DNA of 64,000 nucleotides from Pteria penguin (GCA_035048485.1 CM068581.1:66476381-66540380), one strand, 5' to 3'. Shown: positions 22,628-34,026, numbered from the stretch's first letter. Notes: a model not told the origin generated them from the letters alone. Made by a program: numbers and translations.

Positions 22628-25109
22628 ACATATATATTAGATACTTTCCTAAAGAAACAGCATAACAATAGCCTGTATCATACACTGATTGGTCACCAAA
22701 ATTTACAATGGAAATAAAAACAATGTCGCCCTCCATGACGTCACTACTCAAATTTCCCGCGCAATGTATCAGACGATGAATCGGGAGGTTGATTCGTAGG
22801 ATCTCCATAACGATGTAAGAGCCGCAATTATCGCCCGAAGACGGCGTTGCTATGGAATTGAAGCGTAGTGTTCCTTTTTGTAGGATTTTAATGGTACAAA
22901 TACAGCTTTTGAGATAAAAATTCTTAGCTGGTCCAAAGTCCAGATATAAGTAGTTTGCAGTCCATCTATCCTCGTAACACATTTTTGAAACTGAAAATAT
23001 AAAGAATACACAAATTAATTATAATAGTACCATAGAACTGCGATAGTATACATGTACTCATGTGAAGGAGATATACACATGACAATTAATATTCTAACTA
23101 TATTGAAATGTTTCCCTGGTGTGTGGACGTGCGGTAGTCCGAAATGTCAAATCTAAGCTTAAGACTTGGGCCTGACATTCCGGATTTAATAAGGTTTAGT
23201 TTGTCCTCTGTAGTGTTGCCTCTGCAGTATTGCTCTGGGTATGATTGCATATCTTAATGTAGCTATGTCAAGTAGTGTTTTATACCCTGTCGGAGTAAGC
23301 GATATTCGATATTGTCTATGAACCCCATGAACGAATGTAGGTTAAACTAAGTCGAATTCCTTGGTACGGCTTAAAACTTTAAGTTAAAAAAGAACCAAAA
23401 AAACCCCCAAAAAACAAAACACCCAAAAACAAAAATACAACCCCCCCCCCGAAAAAACTAAAATCCAATACTGAAAACAAAATCGAAAGACAAATATAAG
23501 TTGTGTTTGCATGAATATACTCGTTTGAATGTCTCACTTATAAGAGAACAGCGTCAAGGAGAGATAACTCTCAGATATTTTAGGATAGATTTTTGATTGT
23601 ATGATTCCTGTTTTCCTTCAAACTATATGGTGACGGCATCTGCCTGATGCAATACACAGAAATTTATACCTATTAACGGACCCACAAGAAGCAGTGAGGG
23701 ATATTAAACGTGTCACGCCTACCGTGGCACAGAACATATTTTACGTGTCACGCCTACCGTGACACGGGACTGTCTCGTCCGAAAGACAGAACGCCAACGA
23801 GGCACCGGCGGGACTCGAACCCGGGTCCATCAGCACCTAGAAGTCTAAATAAACCAATCATAAACACAAGGCTGTTTTGAATAATGTTCATCAATTTTCA
23901 TTTTTCAACAATTAATAAATAATTTTAGTACATGTACTTGAGGTGGGGCTGGCCTTCTGTGTGTTGACATATAACGTTATGGTTGCTGTACACTTTGAAC
24001 TTGACATCTGGGGTTGTTTTTATGATAGATCTTATACTTATTTAAAAAAAACCCGTAAATTTTGAACAACTAAAGAAAAAAGTTTAACATTTTACACTTG
24101 GATATCCTAAAATTAAAAGCAGATTTTACAAGAAACTACTGAAAATAAGCAAATCAAACAGAATGTATATCTTCTTGGAATTCGATGCTAAGCAAATCAT
24201 TTTCTTTTTATTTATTATCGTGTTTGTTTATCTGATAAAACAATTTCCCAGAAAAAAAAAATACCGGTCAAAATACATGTATCTTGGGTAGATAAATAGT
24301 CGTAATTGGGAATTTCCATATAGCTTGTTTGGGTTTTTTTTTTTAAACAGGAGCAAGAATTATAATGTGCTAACCCCCCCCCCCCCCCCCAACCCCTGCG
24401 CGATTTATTCATTGAATTTCTCGGATTTCAGTAGAGATGTATGAGGGTATCTCTTTTATATCAAATGGCAGCAGAAATTCCTCTAAATAATGTCTCTTGA
24501 TAAAAAGGTCAAGGAGTAACTCTTTCACTTAGATGATCCTTTATCAAATGAGAGATATACATATATAAGTAAAATCCATATAAACATACGATAAAACAGT
24601 GAAGTCACAGCATGTGAGTACATGTTGTTTATAATTTACATAAGGTTACATGTACTCAAGATTTTCCTAATCATTGCGAAAATTATAGAAACTTGGATAC
24701 ATTATAAAAAAGTACACGTTACGGATAAATACAATACCATACGATCTAGATCTAAAGCGGGATAAAGATAATGAGCTAGGACATGTTTAAGGAATAAAGC
24801 ACCGCTTTGTGTTTCTTTGTTTAATTTTTTGACGAAGAAAAGAGATAAACGTATTGATTAAGGTGTCTTTATTATGCTTCTGTAACACAACACGTGATGG
24901 TAGTTGACACAGTTATTACACATTCAAAAGAATACAGGATTTTTTTTATCTTCATTTTTTTTAAGATTACGTTTATCTGACAGTGTGGAAGTTTTTTGAC
25001 ATACATGTCATGTACGCACAAATATCTTTCATGGATTGTCTCTTCATTAATTAAATTTTTCATAATATTAACTGGTTTTTTTAATCTTTTTGTAATGTTG
25101 GGTCCGATC

Positions 25110-25175
<66 letters not shown>

Positions 25176-25231
25176 TATACTACTACTACTACTACTAACA
25201 ATAATAATAATAATAGTAAAACAAAAATAAT

Positions 25232-25292
<61 letters not shown>

Positions 25293-25771
25293 GGATGTGA
25301 TTGTGAAACACGAACCCCCCCCCCCCCCCCCCTGTATAATACAATATAAAACAGAGTCAAATACCTAGGAGCCAACTCCATAACTTGTTCTTGTAACCAC
25401 CGCATCAAAGGCAAACAACTCCACAGAATTTTTACAAAGAAACATATCTTCATGACCCAACCATTAAGAATAGATGCCAGACCTTCATCATACTACTCTA
25501 GATAGAATATGCAGGGTTCTTATTTTTAATTATTATTATTATTTTTATTTTATTCCATTTTTTATTTTTATTTTTTATTTTTATTTATTTATTTTTGGAC
25601 TCTCGTAAGTAGAACATCGATTAGGTAGAAGCAGGACGACGTATTATCAATAAGGTCTCGGCCTTATATTCTTTAGTACAAGGAAGGAATAAAAACAACC
25701 AATCATTCTCCAAACGTGTTGAACGGTTTTGGTAGAGAAAAGTATTTCAAAGCTAGCTGATATATATAAAG

Positions 25772-25867
<96 letters not shown>

Positions 25868-27510
25868 AAGTTGATGATTCGCGAAAACGTTGATACCGTA
25901 CACACTCTTGCCATGTGTGACAAAAGGCGAAACCTCCGAGAGTCGGAAACGTTTACATCAGTTATGGGCTATTTAATTAATTTTAACCAAGATTTTGTAC
26001 ATGTATAAGTTCTCGAGCGGATGGATCCCAGAAATGTTGATTGATGACAAAAATGAAACAGGTATGAGGTTTGCACCTTTTTGTTATTAGGATGATCCCG
26101 AGGTTACCATCAGGCTGTGGAACCATCTGGCAACACAGTTCGTAGAGACGGATCCACTCGAGGTCTTCAAGAAGAGGATCCGAGGATTTACAAACGTAGC
26201 ATAAGGTCTTGCAGCAGTTTTTAATTGTAACTATGTATGTGGATTTCATTCAAACACACGCTTTTACGGCCAAAAACCTGTTTTACTGTTGGTTGGTTTT
26301 TGCCTGATAAACGAATGTTCAAAAACTTGAGAAATTCTTCGATTTCGAAAACCGGACTTACCTTGGCAAATTATAATCAAGGTGAGATTCAATGAATCAT
26401 GACCATATTTGCTTACTTCCATCCTAATTCACTATTATTATCTGTTTAACACGTTTTGGCCTGTCTCGGTCTAAAGTTTTTAAACCCTAATTAGATGATG
26501 TCGCATATGCGGTTCTTCATTTTAATGGAAGAAGAAGAAGATGAAGATTAACAACAACAACAACAAAAGCAACAACAACAACAACAACAACAACAATAAT
26601 AATAGTAATAATAATAATAACAATTATAATAATGATAATAATAACAACAACAGCAGCAGCAGCAACAACAACCACAACAACAACAACTCGAAGCAATTCG
26701 GGATACATCTTCAATCTGGTGAACGGGATTCTGATTTTTATGGTCTCATCCAAATGATAGGAAACTATTTGATCATCGATAGAACTTCAATCTATGGTCT
26801 TCTGCCCAAGAACCGATCACATTTTAGAAAAGTCAAACCGTTCCTATAGTTGAGCTGCTGATAACAACATAATCTTTTTGATACAGGAGATATTGGTTTG
26901 ACAGTAGCCCTTGGATATGAAAACTAGAAAACTACCTTTTTTAACATATAAAGTACATGCGCGGATCCGGAGAGGTGGGCCGGTGATGGGTGTCTGAACT
27001 CAACCCCCCCTCTCGGAAAATTTATTGGATGTGGACCCCCCTCTCTCTCTCTCTCTCTTGAATATGTCGGATTATAACGTCTTACCGTGGAATCTGTGAA
27101 ATTCTGGTTGTGGGCATGCAGAAAATGATGCTGAAAATGAACGTATCCATCTTTATATATGTAGAAAATGTAAATCAGTAAATATAAATTAATACATAGA
27201 TAAACTCTATTGTCCTAATTTTCCTTTAAAGAAAGAACGAAAAATAAATAAACACTTGATTTCGACACTATTCCTCTAAGAGGAAAGGAAGAAATAAGAA
27301 ATAAGAAAGAAAGAAATTAATGAAAGAAAGAATAAAGAATAATTAAATACTCCATCTTTACATGTAAGCCCTGCAAGGAGTAAAATTTACAAAATATATG
27401 TATCTAAAAAATATTTAATAGATTAATTTACCTGTCGATTCTAGGTTGTGATGAAAAATTGTCCACAGAAAAATGAACCGATGTCGACTAAATAGACATA
27501 AAACATCCAT
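13803..27510 (-). CDS. Gene A: CUB-like receptor with ITIM-like cytoplasmic tail (5 exons)
   Basis: Predicted type I membrane protein, assembled by eye from exons 27432-27510 (signal), 22645-22990 (CUB-like), 20034-20261 (stalk), 18963-19041 (TM) and 13803-14400 (tail plus stop), about 440 residues. Seen directly: GT/AG borders, a hydrophobic leader, six cysteines in the ectodomain, a 20-plus-residue hydrophobic segment followed by RRQSRK as stop-transfer, and a Ser/Asp-rich tail ending in two ITIM-like motifs and TEL. Stalk, TM and tail exons join in frame; signal to CUB also joins in frame (G+TT gives Val). The CUB-to-stalk junction does not (see findings). Inferred role: cell-surface recognition receptor with phosphotyrosine and PDZ-linked signalling. 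The ligand is unknown and no named orthologue is recognised. A paralogue, gene B, lies just downstream. Confidence 0.72.
14401..16221. other. Gene A intron 4, proximal part; nothing recognised
   Basis: Between the tail exon and the Helitron-like element I see AT-rich intron without convincing splice-bounded frames or clear repeats. Confidence 0.5.
16222..17900 (+). mobile_element. Non-autonomous Helitron-like element, about 1.7 kb
   Basis: Head AGGCCCAATTGGGCCTATAT carries a 12-bp palindrome; the tail carries a hairpin, AGCTCACTTGAACC / GGCTCAGGTGAGCT, just before CTAA and a T. A 3' hairpin followed by CTRR and an A/T border fits Helitrons, but the usual 5' TC end is not certain. Internally about 160-190 bp is repeated (around 16850-17040 and 17340-17530; both contain ATATTGACAAAATTCTTT and GACACTTTTCTGCATTGAAA). 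No long frame, so non-autonomous. In gene A intron 4. Confidence 0.5.
18963..19041 (-). CDS. Gene A exon 4: transmembrane segment
   Basis: A 79-nt exon between acceptor tctttcag and donor CG|gtaatt, too short to appear as a long reading frame. It encodes TIVTASSVTGCVVLAAILVV followed by LFVFR, a typical single-pass helix. It enters in phase 1 and leaves in phase 2; CG plus the G of the last exon makes Arg, giving the juxtamembrane sequence RRQSRKD, a positive-inside stop-transfer signal. The gene B exon at 2581-2656 has the same phases and role, which strongly supports both calls. Confidence 0.8.
19343..19413. repeat. (CA)n microsatellite
   Basis: CA run with one CG interruption, followed by CT repeats and preceded by a T-rich (GTTTTT)n stretch from about 19150. 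In gene A intron 3. Confidence 0.95.
20034..20261 (-). CDS. Gene A exon 3: Ser/Thr-rich stalk
   Basis: Bounded by acceptor ttatacag and donor G|gtaaca, it encodes 75 residues with no stop in frame. It begins PVNGFTLICEQETGTTTSRN, so a single cysteine sits about ten residues in, as in the gene B stalk (LSLRCYQEG). The rest is rich in Thr, Ser, Asn and Pro with two N-glycosylation sequons (NVS, NNS), fitting an extended glycosylated membrane-proximal stalk. It enters in phase 1 and leaves in phase 1; the trailing G plus TA of the next exon makes a valine. Confidence 0.7.
20310..22625. repeat. GAT/GGT minisatellite in gene A intron 2
   Basis: Degenerate units of about 33-39 bp, typically GGTGGTGATCATGATGATGG plus a (GGT)n-AGT-GGTAAT part, fill 20310-21931 and 22416-22625. 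Because almost every variant keeps a multiple of three and lacks stops, several frames on both strands stay open for hundreds of codons. These are compositional artefacts. The array separates the CUB and stalk exons of gene A. Confidence 0.9.
21932..22415. mobile_element. TIR transposon inserted in the minisatellite
   Basis: A 484-bp block of unique sequence interrupts the array. Its ends, CAGGTCTGCAA and TTGCAGCCCTG, are inverted repeats with 10 of 11 matches, and GGTAG flanks it on both sides (21927-21931 and 22416-22420). CAGG-type ends with a 5-bp duplication suggest a hAT-related (hAT5-like) family. It contains a short plus-strand frame fragment with GSSDDEETVFENL, not recognised. Confidence 0.65.
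22645..22990 (-). CDS. Gene A exon 2: six-cysteine CUB-like ectodomain
   Basis: Starts after the acceptor tattttcag and enters in phase 1, with residues VSKMCYEDRW. About 115 residues with cysteines arranged MC, SC-x-C, DNCGS, HCAG and a final GYC, the same order as the gene B ectodomain (MC, TCKC, GCGS, VCRG, RYC). There is one N-glycosylation sequon (NLS). The beta-strand-rich pattern and spacing resemble CUB-like extracellular domains common in molluscan surface proteins; that family assignment is inference. The most plausible donor is AA|gtatct at 22644/22645, which leaves phase 2 and conflicts with the next exon. Confidence 0.68.
23610..23835 (-). mobile_element. SINE family S1 fragment with internal duplication
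   Basis: S1 body (GGTGACGGCATCTGCCTGAT, GCAGTGAGGGAT) and a minus-strand head remnant (GGCGGGACTCGAACCCGGG on the plus side). The motif CGTGTCACGCCTACCGTG occurs twice around 23709-23765, an internal duplication. In gene A intron 1. Confidence 0.65.
25108..25315. repeat. (TAA)n arrays
   Basis: Two TAA arrays separated by (TAC)n and mixed A/T triplets, then a C-run. Poly-Asn/poly-Ile frames here are artefacts. Confidence 0.95.
25774..25864. repeat. (AT)n microsatellite
   Basis: About 45 AT dinucleotides without interruption; in gene A intron 1. Confidence 0.97.
26091..26204 (+). pseudogene. 3' end of a non-LTR retrotransposon reverse transcriptase ORF
   Basis: The plus-strand frame reads DDPEVTIRLWNHLATQFVET, then DPLEVFKKRIRGF, to a stop at 26202-26204. 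The pattern RLWN-x-L-x(5)-VE-x(3)-L-x-x-FK-x-R is familiar from the C-terminal end of CR1/Jockey-like reverse transcriptase ORFs. Upstream coding is absent, so this is a 5'-truncated dead copy. It lies antisense within gene A intron 1. The minus-strand frame over it is a shadow. Confidence 0.55.
26548..26690. repeat. AAC/AAT/AGC triplet repeats
   Basis: Mixed (CAA)n, (AAT)n and (CAG)n runs; associated poly-Asn frames are artefacts. Confidence 0.9.
27432..27510 (-). CDS. Gene A exon 1: start codon and signal peptide
   Basis: The ATG lies at 27510-27508. It encodes 26 residues beginning MDVLCLFSRHR, then a hydrophobic core FIFLWTIF, and ends EST before a good donor (G|gtaaat). It leaves one base (phase 1), exactly as in exon 1 of gene B. 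The start was chosen because the ATG, basic n-region and hydrophobic core together look like a secretion leader and the exon closes at a canonical donor. The leading G plus TT of the CUB exon makes a valine, so direct splicing across the 4.4-kb intron is possible. Confidence 0.65.
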
Positions 27511-28012
27511 ATTTATAACATCTTAGAAAACCGGCTGATATAAAGCTGTACATGAAATAAATTACCCGTCCAAATCATCACCGCTTTAAGTTTGCTATGA
27601 TCTTGCTATTCTCATACAAAACTGAATACATAGAAAAAAACGCGATTAAAATCTCAGTCGTTTCTAATATACAGTGACAAAAGTTGTAGAAAAGAGGTTA
27701 CTTTACACAATGGAAATTTACACTAAAACTTGAGGGGAAAATGTAAGATGAATCTTTTATGTGCTATTGTTAAGATAAGTATGGATTGTATAATTGTATG
27801 TACTGATAGTCTAGTCGAAATAATGAGAGAAGGAATAACGGTTAGACAGGTGTTTTCTGTGGGAGGTGGGTGGATGGCTCACATAAAACCTTGAAATCAT
27901 GGTGGTACTCTCGGACAGTCATTGACCAAAGTAATCGTTTATTGTGGCTATTTAAAAGAAAGTTAACGACGTCTTGAGTACACAAGGGTGATGAGCGAAT
28001 GATTGATTGATT

Positions 28013-28467
28013 ATTGTTTTCAGGAGTATATCCAGAAATTTTGTGGAGAAGGGGGGGGGGGGGGTTCGACTTCCAATGAATTTAACCATGCATGATTTGT
28101 GTGTGATTTTACTTTTTTGCATCGAAGAATATCAAGAGAAGTAATTTTTCTCCAAATCTCGAGGTGGGTCCAGATCCCCGGTTCACACTTTTGGATTCGC
28201 GCATGGTTTATGTCTTCACGAATATTGCAGGTAGATGTATATAGGGACGACATTTGCCTGATGTATTGCACAGAAATTCGTACATGTACCTTTGCAACGG
28301 ACTCAACTGAAGCAGTGAGGGATCTTTTGCATGTCACCAATCGTGATTCGAAATTTGTTTTTCACTGTCTTTTCTTAAAGACAGACACCGGTGTGTCCAC
28401 GGCGGGAGTTGAACCCGGGACCTGTTAGCCAGGAGACCAACATCTGAGCTACACCAGCCGCAAATGA
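28013..28467 (-). mobile_element. SINE family S1 interrupted by a MITE
   Basis: Tail ATTGATTGATTATTGTTT to about 28020, body resuming near 28206 (CGACATTTGCCTGATG), and a minus-strand tRNA-like head ending near 28462 (GGGAGTTGAACCCGG on the plus side). The two parts bracket an M1 MITE. Non-coding. Confidence 0.75.
28021..28206 (+). mobile_element. MITE family M1 nested in an S1 SINE
   Basis: Carries the M1 core (TCCAGAAATTTTGTGGAGAA, GAAGTAATTTTTCTCCAAAT, AGGTGGGTCCAGATCCCC) and ends TTTGGATTCGCGCATGG. It splits the SINE body, so M1 was active after S1 here. Confidence 0.7.
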
Positions 28468-28592
28468 GCAGGCGTGTAGAGGCGTGTAGAGGTGTGTACA
28501 AACTGTATGTAAACGACCAGTGGCGGATTTAAAGGGGACGTTGCAACCCCCCCCCCCCCACTTCCCCTTTCAAAAAACAAACACACCCCAGG

Positions 28593-28631
<39 letters not shown>

Positions 28632-29129
28632 AAAAGAGATGCCTTATATGCGGATTAGTATCCAATATCGTACATCTATTCCAAATGGTTAGCTTTAGGG
28701 CTACAATCCCAACCCCAACCCCCATTTCTGAAATGCATATAAGGCTGAATGCAATCCCTTTTTTCAAAATTCTCCATCTATCTACGTCTCTGCACTGTCC
28801 GCCACAGGTAATTGTACGTGAGAAAAAGTCAGGAGTGATAACGGGTTTTGCGATATAGATATTTCACCTGTGTGACAAAACACATCATAGGCACAACTAG
28901 AATACTTAGATATGGAGAAGACATAAATAACATTGCAGAAGTTTTTATTACTTGGCAGGTGCAGTACCAACTGAGGAAGGTGAAACTGCAATTTTTTAGG
29001 CCCTGAAACCACCAAAGTGCAGGAAATTTTAGGGAAGCTTTGCCCCCGTGGTTCCAAACTAGGGCTCTGCTCTGGACTAGCCGGAGACTTAAACAGTCCC
29101 CAGATCCCTCTCATGATTTACCTCTCCCC

Positions 29130-30828
29130 AATTTCGACTCCAAAACCAGGATGTAGTATGGACTGTTAAATATGCATAGATCCAGACCATGTGCGGATCC
29201 AGAAATTTTTGTCAGAGGGGGTCCAACCAAAAAAGGTAAATTTTTCTCTTAGACAAGGGGGGTCCAACCCCAAAAATGCCCAAATATTACCTTTTTTTGG
29301 TAAAATTTTCGGATTCCAGGGGGGGTCCAGACCCCCCTAACCCCCCCCCCCCTCCGTATCCGCGCATGCAGATCAACTGATTAAAGACAGCAAGTTCAGA
29401 ATATGGACTGTTTTAATATGAAGAGTCCACGTTGAGTCCACCTAGATACTGACAGTAGGTCTACAGTATGGACTGTTATAATAAAAAAAAGTTTAAGACC
29501 ATCTAGATACTAACAGTAGGTCCAGGGTATGGACTGTTATAATATGAAAACGTTGAGACCAAATAGATGATGATAGTAAGACAAGAATATGGACTGTTAT
29601 AATATGTAGAGGTTAAAAAACCTTCTAGATACTAACAGTAGGTCCAGAGTATGGACTGTTATAATATGAAAACGTTGAGACCAAATAGATGATGACAGTA
29701 AGACAAGAGTATGGACTGTTATAATATGTAGAGGTTAAAACCTTCTAGATACTGACGTTAGGTCCAGAGTATGAACTGCTATAATATATACTGGGATTGA
29801 GACCACCTAGATCCTGACAGCAGGTCCAGAGCATGGACTGCTATAATATATACTGGGATTGAGGCCACATAGATACTGACAGTAGGTCCAGAGCATGGAC
29901 TGCTATAATATATACTGGGGTTGAGACCACCTAGATACTGACAGTAGGTCCAGAGCATGGACTGCTATAATATATACTGGGGTTGAGACCACCTAGATAC
30001 TGACAGCAGGTCCAGAGCATGGACTGCTATAATATATACTGGGGTTGAGACCACCTAGATCCTGACAGCAGGTCCAGAGCATGGACTGTTATGATACACA
30101 TATATACTGGGGTTGAGACCATCTAGATCCTGACAGTAGGTCCAGAGCATGGACTGTTATAATATATACTGGGGTTGAGACCACCTAGATACTGACAGCA
30201 GGTCCAGAGCATGGATTGTTATAATATATACTGGGGTTGAGACCACCTAGATCCTGACAGCAGGTCCAGAGCATGGACTGTTATAATATATACTGGGGTT
30301 GAGACCACCTAGATACTGACAGTAAGTCCAGAGCATGGATTGTTATAATATATACTGGGGTTGAGACCACCTAGATACTGACAGTAGGTCCAGAGCATGG
30401 ATTGTTATAATATATATTGGGGTTGAGACCACCTAGATCCTGACAGCAGGTCCAGAGCTCGGACTGTTATGATATATACTGGGGTTGAGACCACCTAGAT
30501 ACTGACAGTAGGTCCAGAGCATGGACTGCTATATTATATACTGGGGTTGAGACCACCTAGATACTGACAGTAGGTCCAGAGCATGGACTGCTATATTATA
30601 TACTGGGGTTGAGACCACCTAGATACTGACAGTAGGTCCAGAGCATGGACTTTTATAAAATATGCTGGGTTTGAGACCACTTAGATACTGACAGTAGGTC
30701 CAAAACATTGACTACTATAATATATACTGGGGTTGACACCACCTAGATACTAACATTATGTCCAGAGCATGGATTGTTATGATGTATACTGGGATTGAAA
30801 CCACTTTAATATTGACAGGGAGTCTAGG
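29130..30828. repeat. 62-bp satellite array
   Basis: About 23 tandem units after 29390 plus one diverged unit before it. Unit landmarks: GAGACCACCTAGATACTGAC, AGTAGGTCCAGAGCATGGAC and TATAATATATACTGGGGTT. Units from about 29800 to 30750 are nearly identical; those from 29395 to 29800 are older, and two types alternate there. The array is interrupted by a MITE at 29188-29370. Confidence 0.93.
29188..29370 (+). mobile_element. MITE M1-related element nested in satellite
   Basis: Ends CATGTGCGGATCC and GTATCCGCGCATG are imperfect inverted repeats. The middle is a subfamily distinct from other M1 copies (GTCCAACCAAAAAAGG and GGGGGGGTCCAGACCCCCC). Satellite-like sequence (GTATGGACTGTTAAATATG) lies on its left side. 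Confidence 0.65.
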
Positions 30829-33800
30829 GTCTAGCAATGATTGAATTTCACAGTATACATATTTGCTTTGGTGACATTTATCTTAGAAACGGTAGTCAAC
30901 TTAGAAGTCAAAACACAACTCCAGAAATTCATAAAAGAAAACTTTTGAAAAAGTTACAGTTTTGGGGAGTGTCCCCCTACCCCACCTTTTCCCTTCGTAC
31001 CTTTCATTCATTTGAATGTCCTTTACCGTTTAGTGAATGTGCCCTACCCCTGGCGTGAGCGAGTATCTTGATCATTTTTAATCTGGATCCGATGTTGAAG
31101 GAGAAATAAAATCCGCAACAAATCAAAGCATGTGAACTGAGAAAATAGATTACTGTTTAGGAAGTTGCTGTGTAAAAAGAGAGCTGGAACAATAAATCAT
31201 GCAACCAAAAAAAAAAAAAAACTGTTTAGGAAAGAAAACTCTTTCAAGCATTTTAAATCTAATTTTGTATGAGTTATCCTTCTTAATAAAAATAAAGCTA
31301 GCGGTTGATGCGGTCGTTTCACAAAATCGCCAGAAGCAAAAATGTCCACCTTTATAAGTTACCATCTGCTCTTTTCTATCACAATTTAAGCCTGAACTTA
31401 CACGTATTTACGATACCCACCCTAAATGCCGTCAGAGAATAGGAAAACTGAAAACTCTAGGGGTCTCAAATTAGAAAAGATACATACATTGCATTTGACG
31501 TTGGAAAGATTATGAAAAAAAAATGACTCGATTTGATTTAATTTATCCACAACAATGTCGATTGTAATAATCAAATACATGTGTATACTATAGCTTGTAC
31601 TGGTGAATGTCTACAAGGCAAGGAAATCTTAGTCTTTGTGCACTTTTCATTCCCCGGTAAACACATGGCTATGACCTTGTACGGGAGGATATAAGTAAGC
31701 CATCGCTTAGTGTCCGGCCTCGACCATCGATAACTTGCTGACCGGCAACACCAATGTAAACATACACTTACAGCTTTCAACAGTCCACAATTAGCGCTCA
31801 AAGTAGGTCATGCCCTATTCCCCCTTTGTTATTGCGCAATAATTTGACCTCGTATTCAATGTAGGGAAATTAATATCTTGACCAGTGGTCAACCGTACAT
31901 ACATTAACGGGCGTTTGCATTGTAAGTCTGAAATAGAAGCAAAATGTGAACTACATGGTGGGAGTCAGTTTTATTCACTGTGTATGTGTTATGTTTTCGA
32001 AGGAATATTTGATTTTTGTACGTAGAACAGCCGCAACAACCCGATGTCAGGTGAGTGCCTTTGGCCTAGATACTGACCATCAGCTGTTTCCTACTACGTG
32101 TTTACAAGATGAAAACAGATTAGCTTACTATTGATTTTGAATTTATTACACATAACCAGTGGTACAATAAGATGTTGTGTTTAGGTTAGTTTCATAGTAC
32201 AGAAAAGTGGGGGGTGGGGGTGCAAGAGAAAAGAGGTTTGATTTTGTTTTGGTAATGAAATTTTGACATGTTGAGGTTGAGAACAGGCACAAGACAGCTA
32301 TGCTACAAATCCTTCAATGCATGTATTGTTTTCTATATCACAAATTTTATGTTTACGTTTGTTGAGAAGTTATTCTCGCGATGACCTCTTGATGCTCGAT
32401 TTGTGCTAGACATGGTTTGTTTACATGTTTACATGTCAGCTTTGTGTTATACATGCAAGTAAATAGATAGTTTTCAGTTTGATTATCGGTCTGAAAGCTT
32501 GACCATTTATGTAACAATCGCACGGTTTTATTAGTTTTACTTTTATTCTAAAAACTAAAACAAAATGAATCCACGATTTTCCATATTTATACAGGTTCTT
32601 AAAGTTCTCGGAAGAGGTTCTTTTTCGAGTCCCGAATTTCGACCGGGTTATGTTTTGAAAGCTTGTAACCTTCCCGTTGCAATGTTGTGATATATTTTTA
32701 TGAGATAGTCGAAAGTTCTGCAAGATACATGTATCTCTTAAACTTAAGCCGACCCTAGCTATAGTCTTGTTTATAAACAGGCATTCTGACAAGGGCAGAA
32801 GAGGCTTTTGAAATCTTTAAGCAGAGTCACTGTTGCCATTTTTTCAAATTTTACGAGCGTTTCCTCGTTAATCACCCTACAAAAATAATCTGTACTGTGT
32901 ACAGTGTAGGTCTATAAGGTACCGATTTGACCTTCGATAGAGTGATGGCTTGAATCGGGAGGGCGTGGAGTGCGAACCCCGCCGGCGACATCTTCATGCG
33001 GCATGTTGCATGTTTGATGAATGGTCGTGAACTAGCGAACTTTATTTTAATGGAATCGATACATTCTAGGTTATGAAACGCATAGTGGGTATAGTACAAT
33101 TATTGATTCATCAAATGTCTTGAGGCCGACATAATAAAATGTTCAGTATGAAATCTGAAGGGCAACGTTCCGAACCCTAAGAAGCGGATTCTTGTGCTTA
33201 AGTTTGCGAATTCAGTTTTAAGGTCACACTTACATGTTAGATCTGTATTGTCTCGGATGGATATTTTTTGTTACACGTAGAATGATCTTGTTGACATGCC
33301 ATGACCCCCTATACTTTTGTGTATGTAATGTTTTAATTTTTGAATTAACATAGGGGAAGTATTTGGAGTGGAAGTGGAAAGGAGGAGAAAAAAAAAGGGG
33401 GGGGGGTGTTGGTTGGTCACGAGGTGTTATTTCAAATACAAATTTTAACACATGACACTTATCATGTTTCAGTTTAATATTGTCCATCTCCAAGATTATT
33501 CACAAATTAAAACTCTGAATTATATATAAAATTGATACAAATTTAAAAAAAAAATGAAAATGACAATGCAATATATGGATCAACTTACATGTACTGTAAG
33601 CATTACTTTACACTAATCTTCTGTGTTAATTACTTTGTTAAAATAGTTTTAATCGACAAAAGTCATTGTTGTTGATTTAATGTAAAATCTCTTCTTGGCA
33701 CGTATCGTTCTAAACAAGGTCTTGTGTACTTTGGTAATGCATACTACATTTGTGCCATTCTTTTCATGGGCTTCGATTCCCACCCCCTTTCCCCTCCCCG

Positions 33801-34026
33801 AATGGGCTCTGTATAGTCACATCACCGTCCAACATGATATCGAACCGTGCTCATAGTGAATGGGAGTGTCTACACTGGCAGATCCAGGGCTGGGGAGGGG
33901 GGATTGTTACTGAGCGTACAACTCCCCTACCCTTTTTTGGTCGAAATGTTAATCAGATAAGTTATGTTTTGCTGTTTTAGCAGAATGTGCAATCCCTTAA
34001 CAAAACATTTTATGAGTGGATACCCA
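30829..34026. other. Intergenic DNA; nothing recognised
   Basis: AT-rich sequence with short chance frames, short C/G and A runs (for example near 33395), and no clear element or splice-bounded frame. Confidence 0.5.

Noticed and set aside
26040..26249. Minus-strand 88-codon frame
   Set aside because: Antisense shadow of the retrotransposon fragment on the plus strand, whose RLWN...FK pattern is the better explanation.
26356..26400. Possible gene A microexon ending at a perfect GTAAGT donor
   Set aside because: A frame of suitable phase exists (ending IIICQ), but the acceptor side lacks a pyrimidine tract and the sequence does not resemble the gene B microexon.
28782..29114. Minus-strand 110-codon frame
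   Set aside because: No start, splice or family support; the region next to the satellite looks like old repeat sequence.
29130..30828. CRISPR-like repeat array
   Set aside because: The whole 62-bp unit is repeated with no variable spacers, in a eukaryotic context; it is a satellite.
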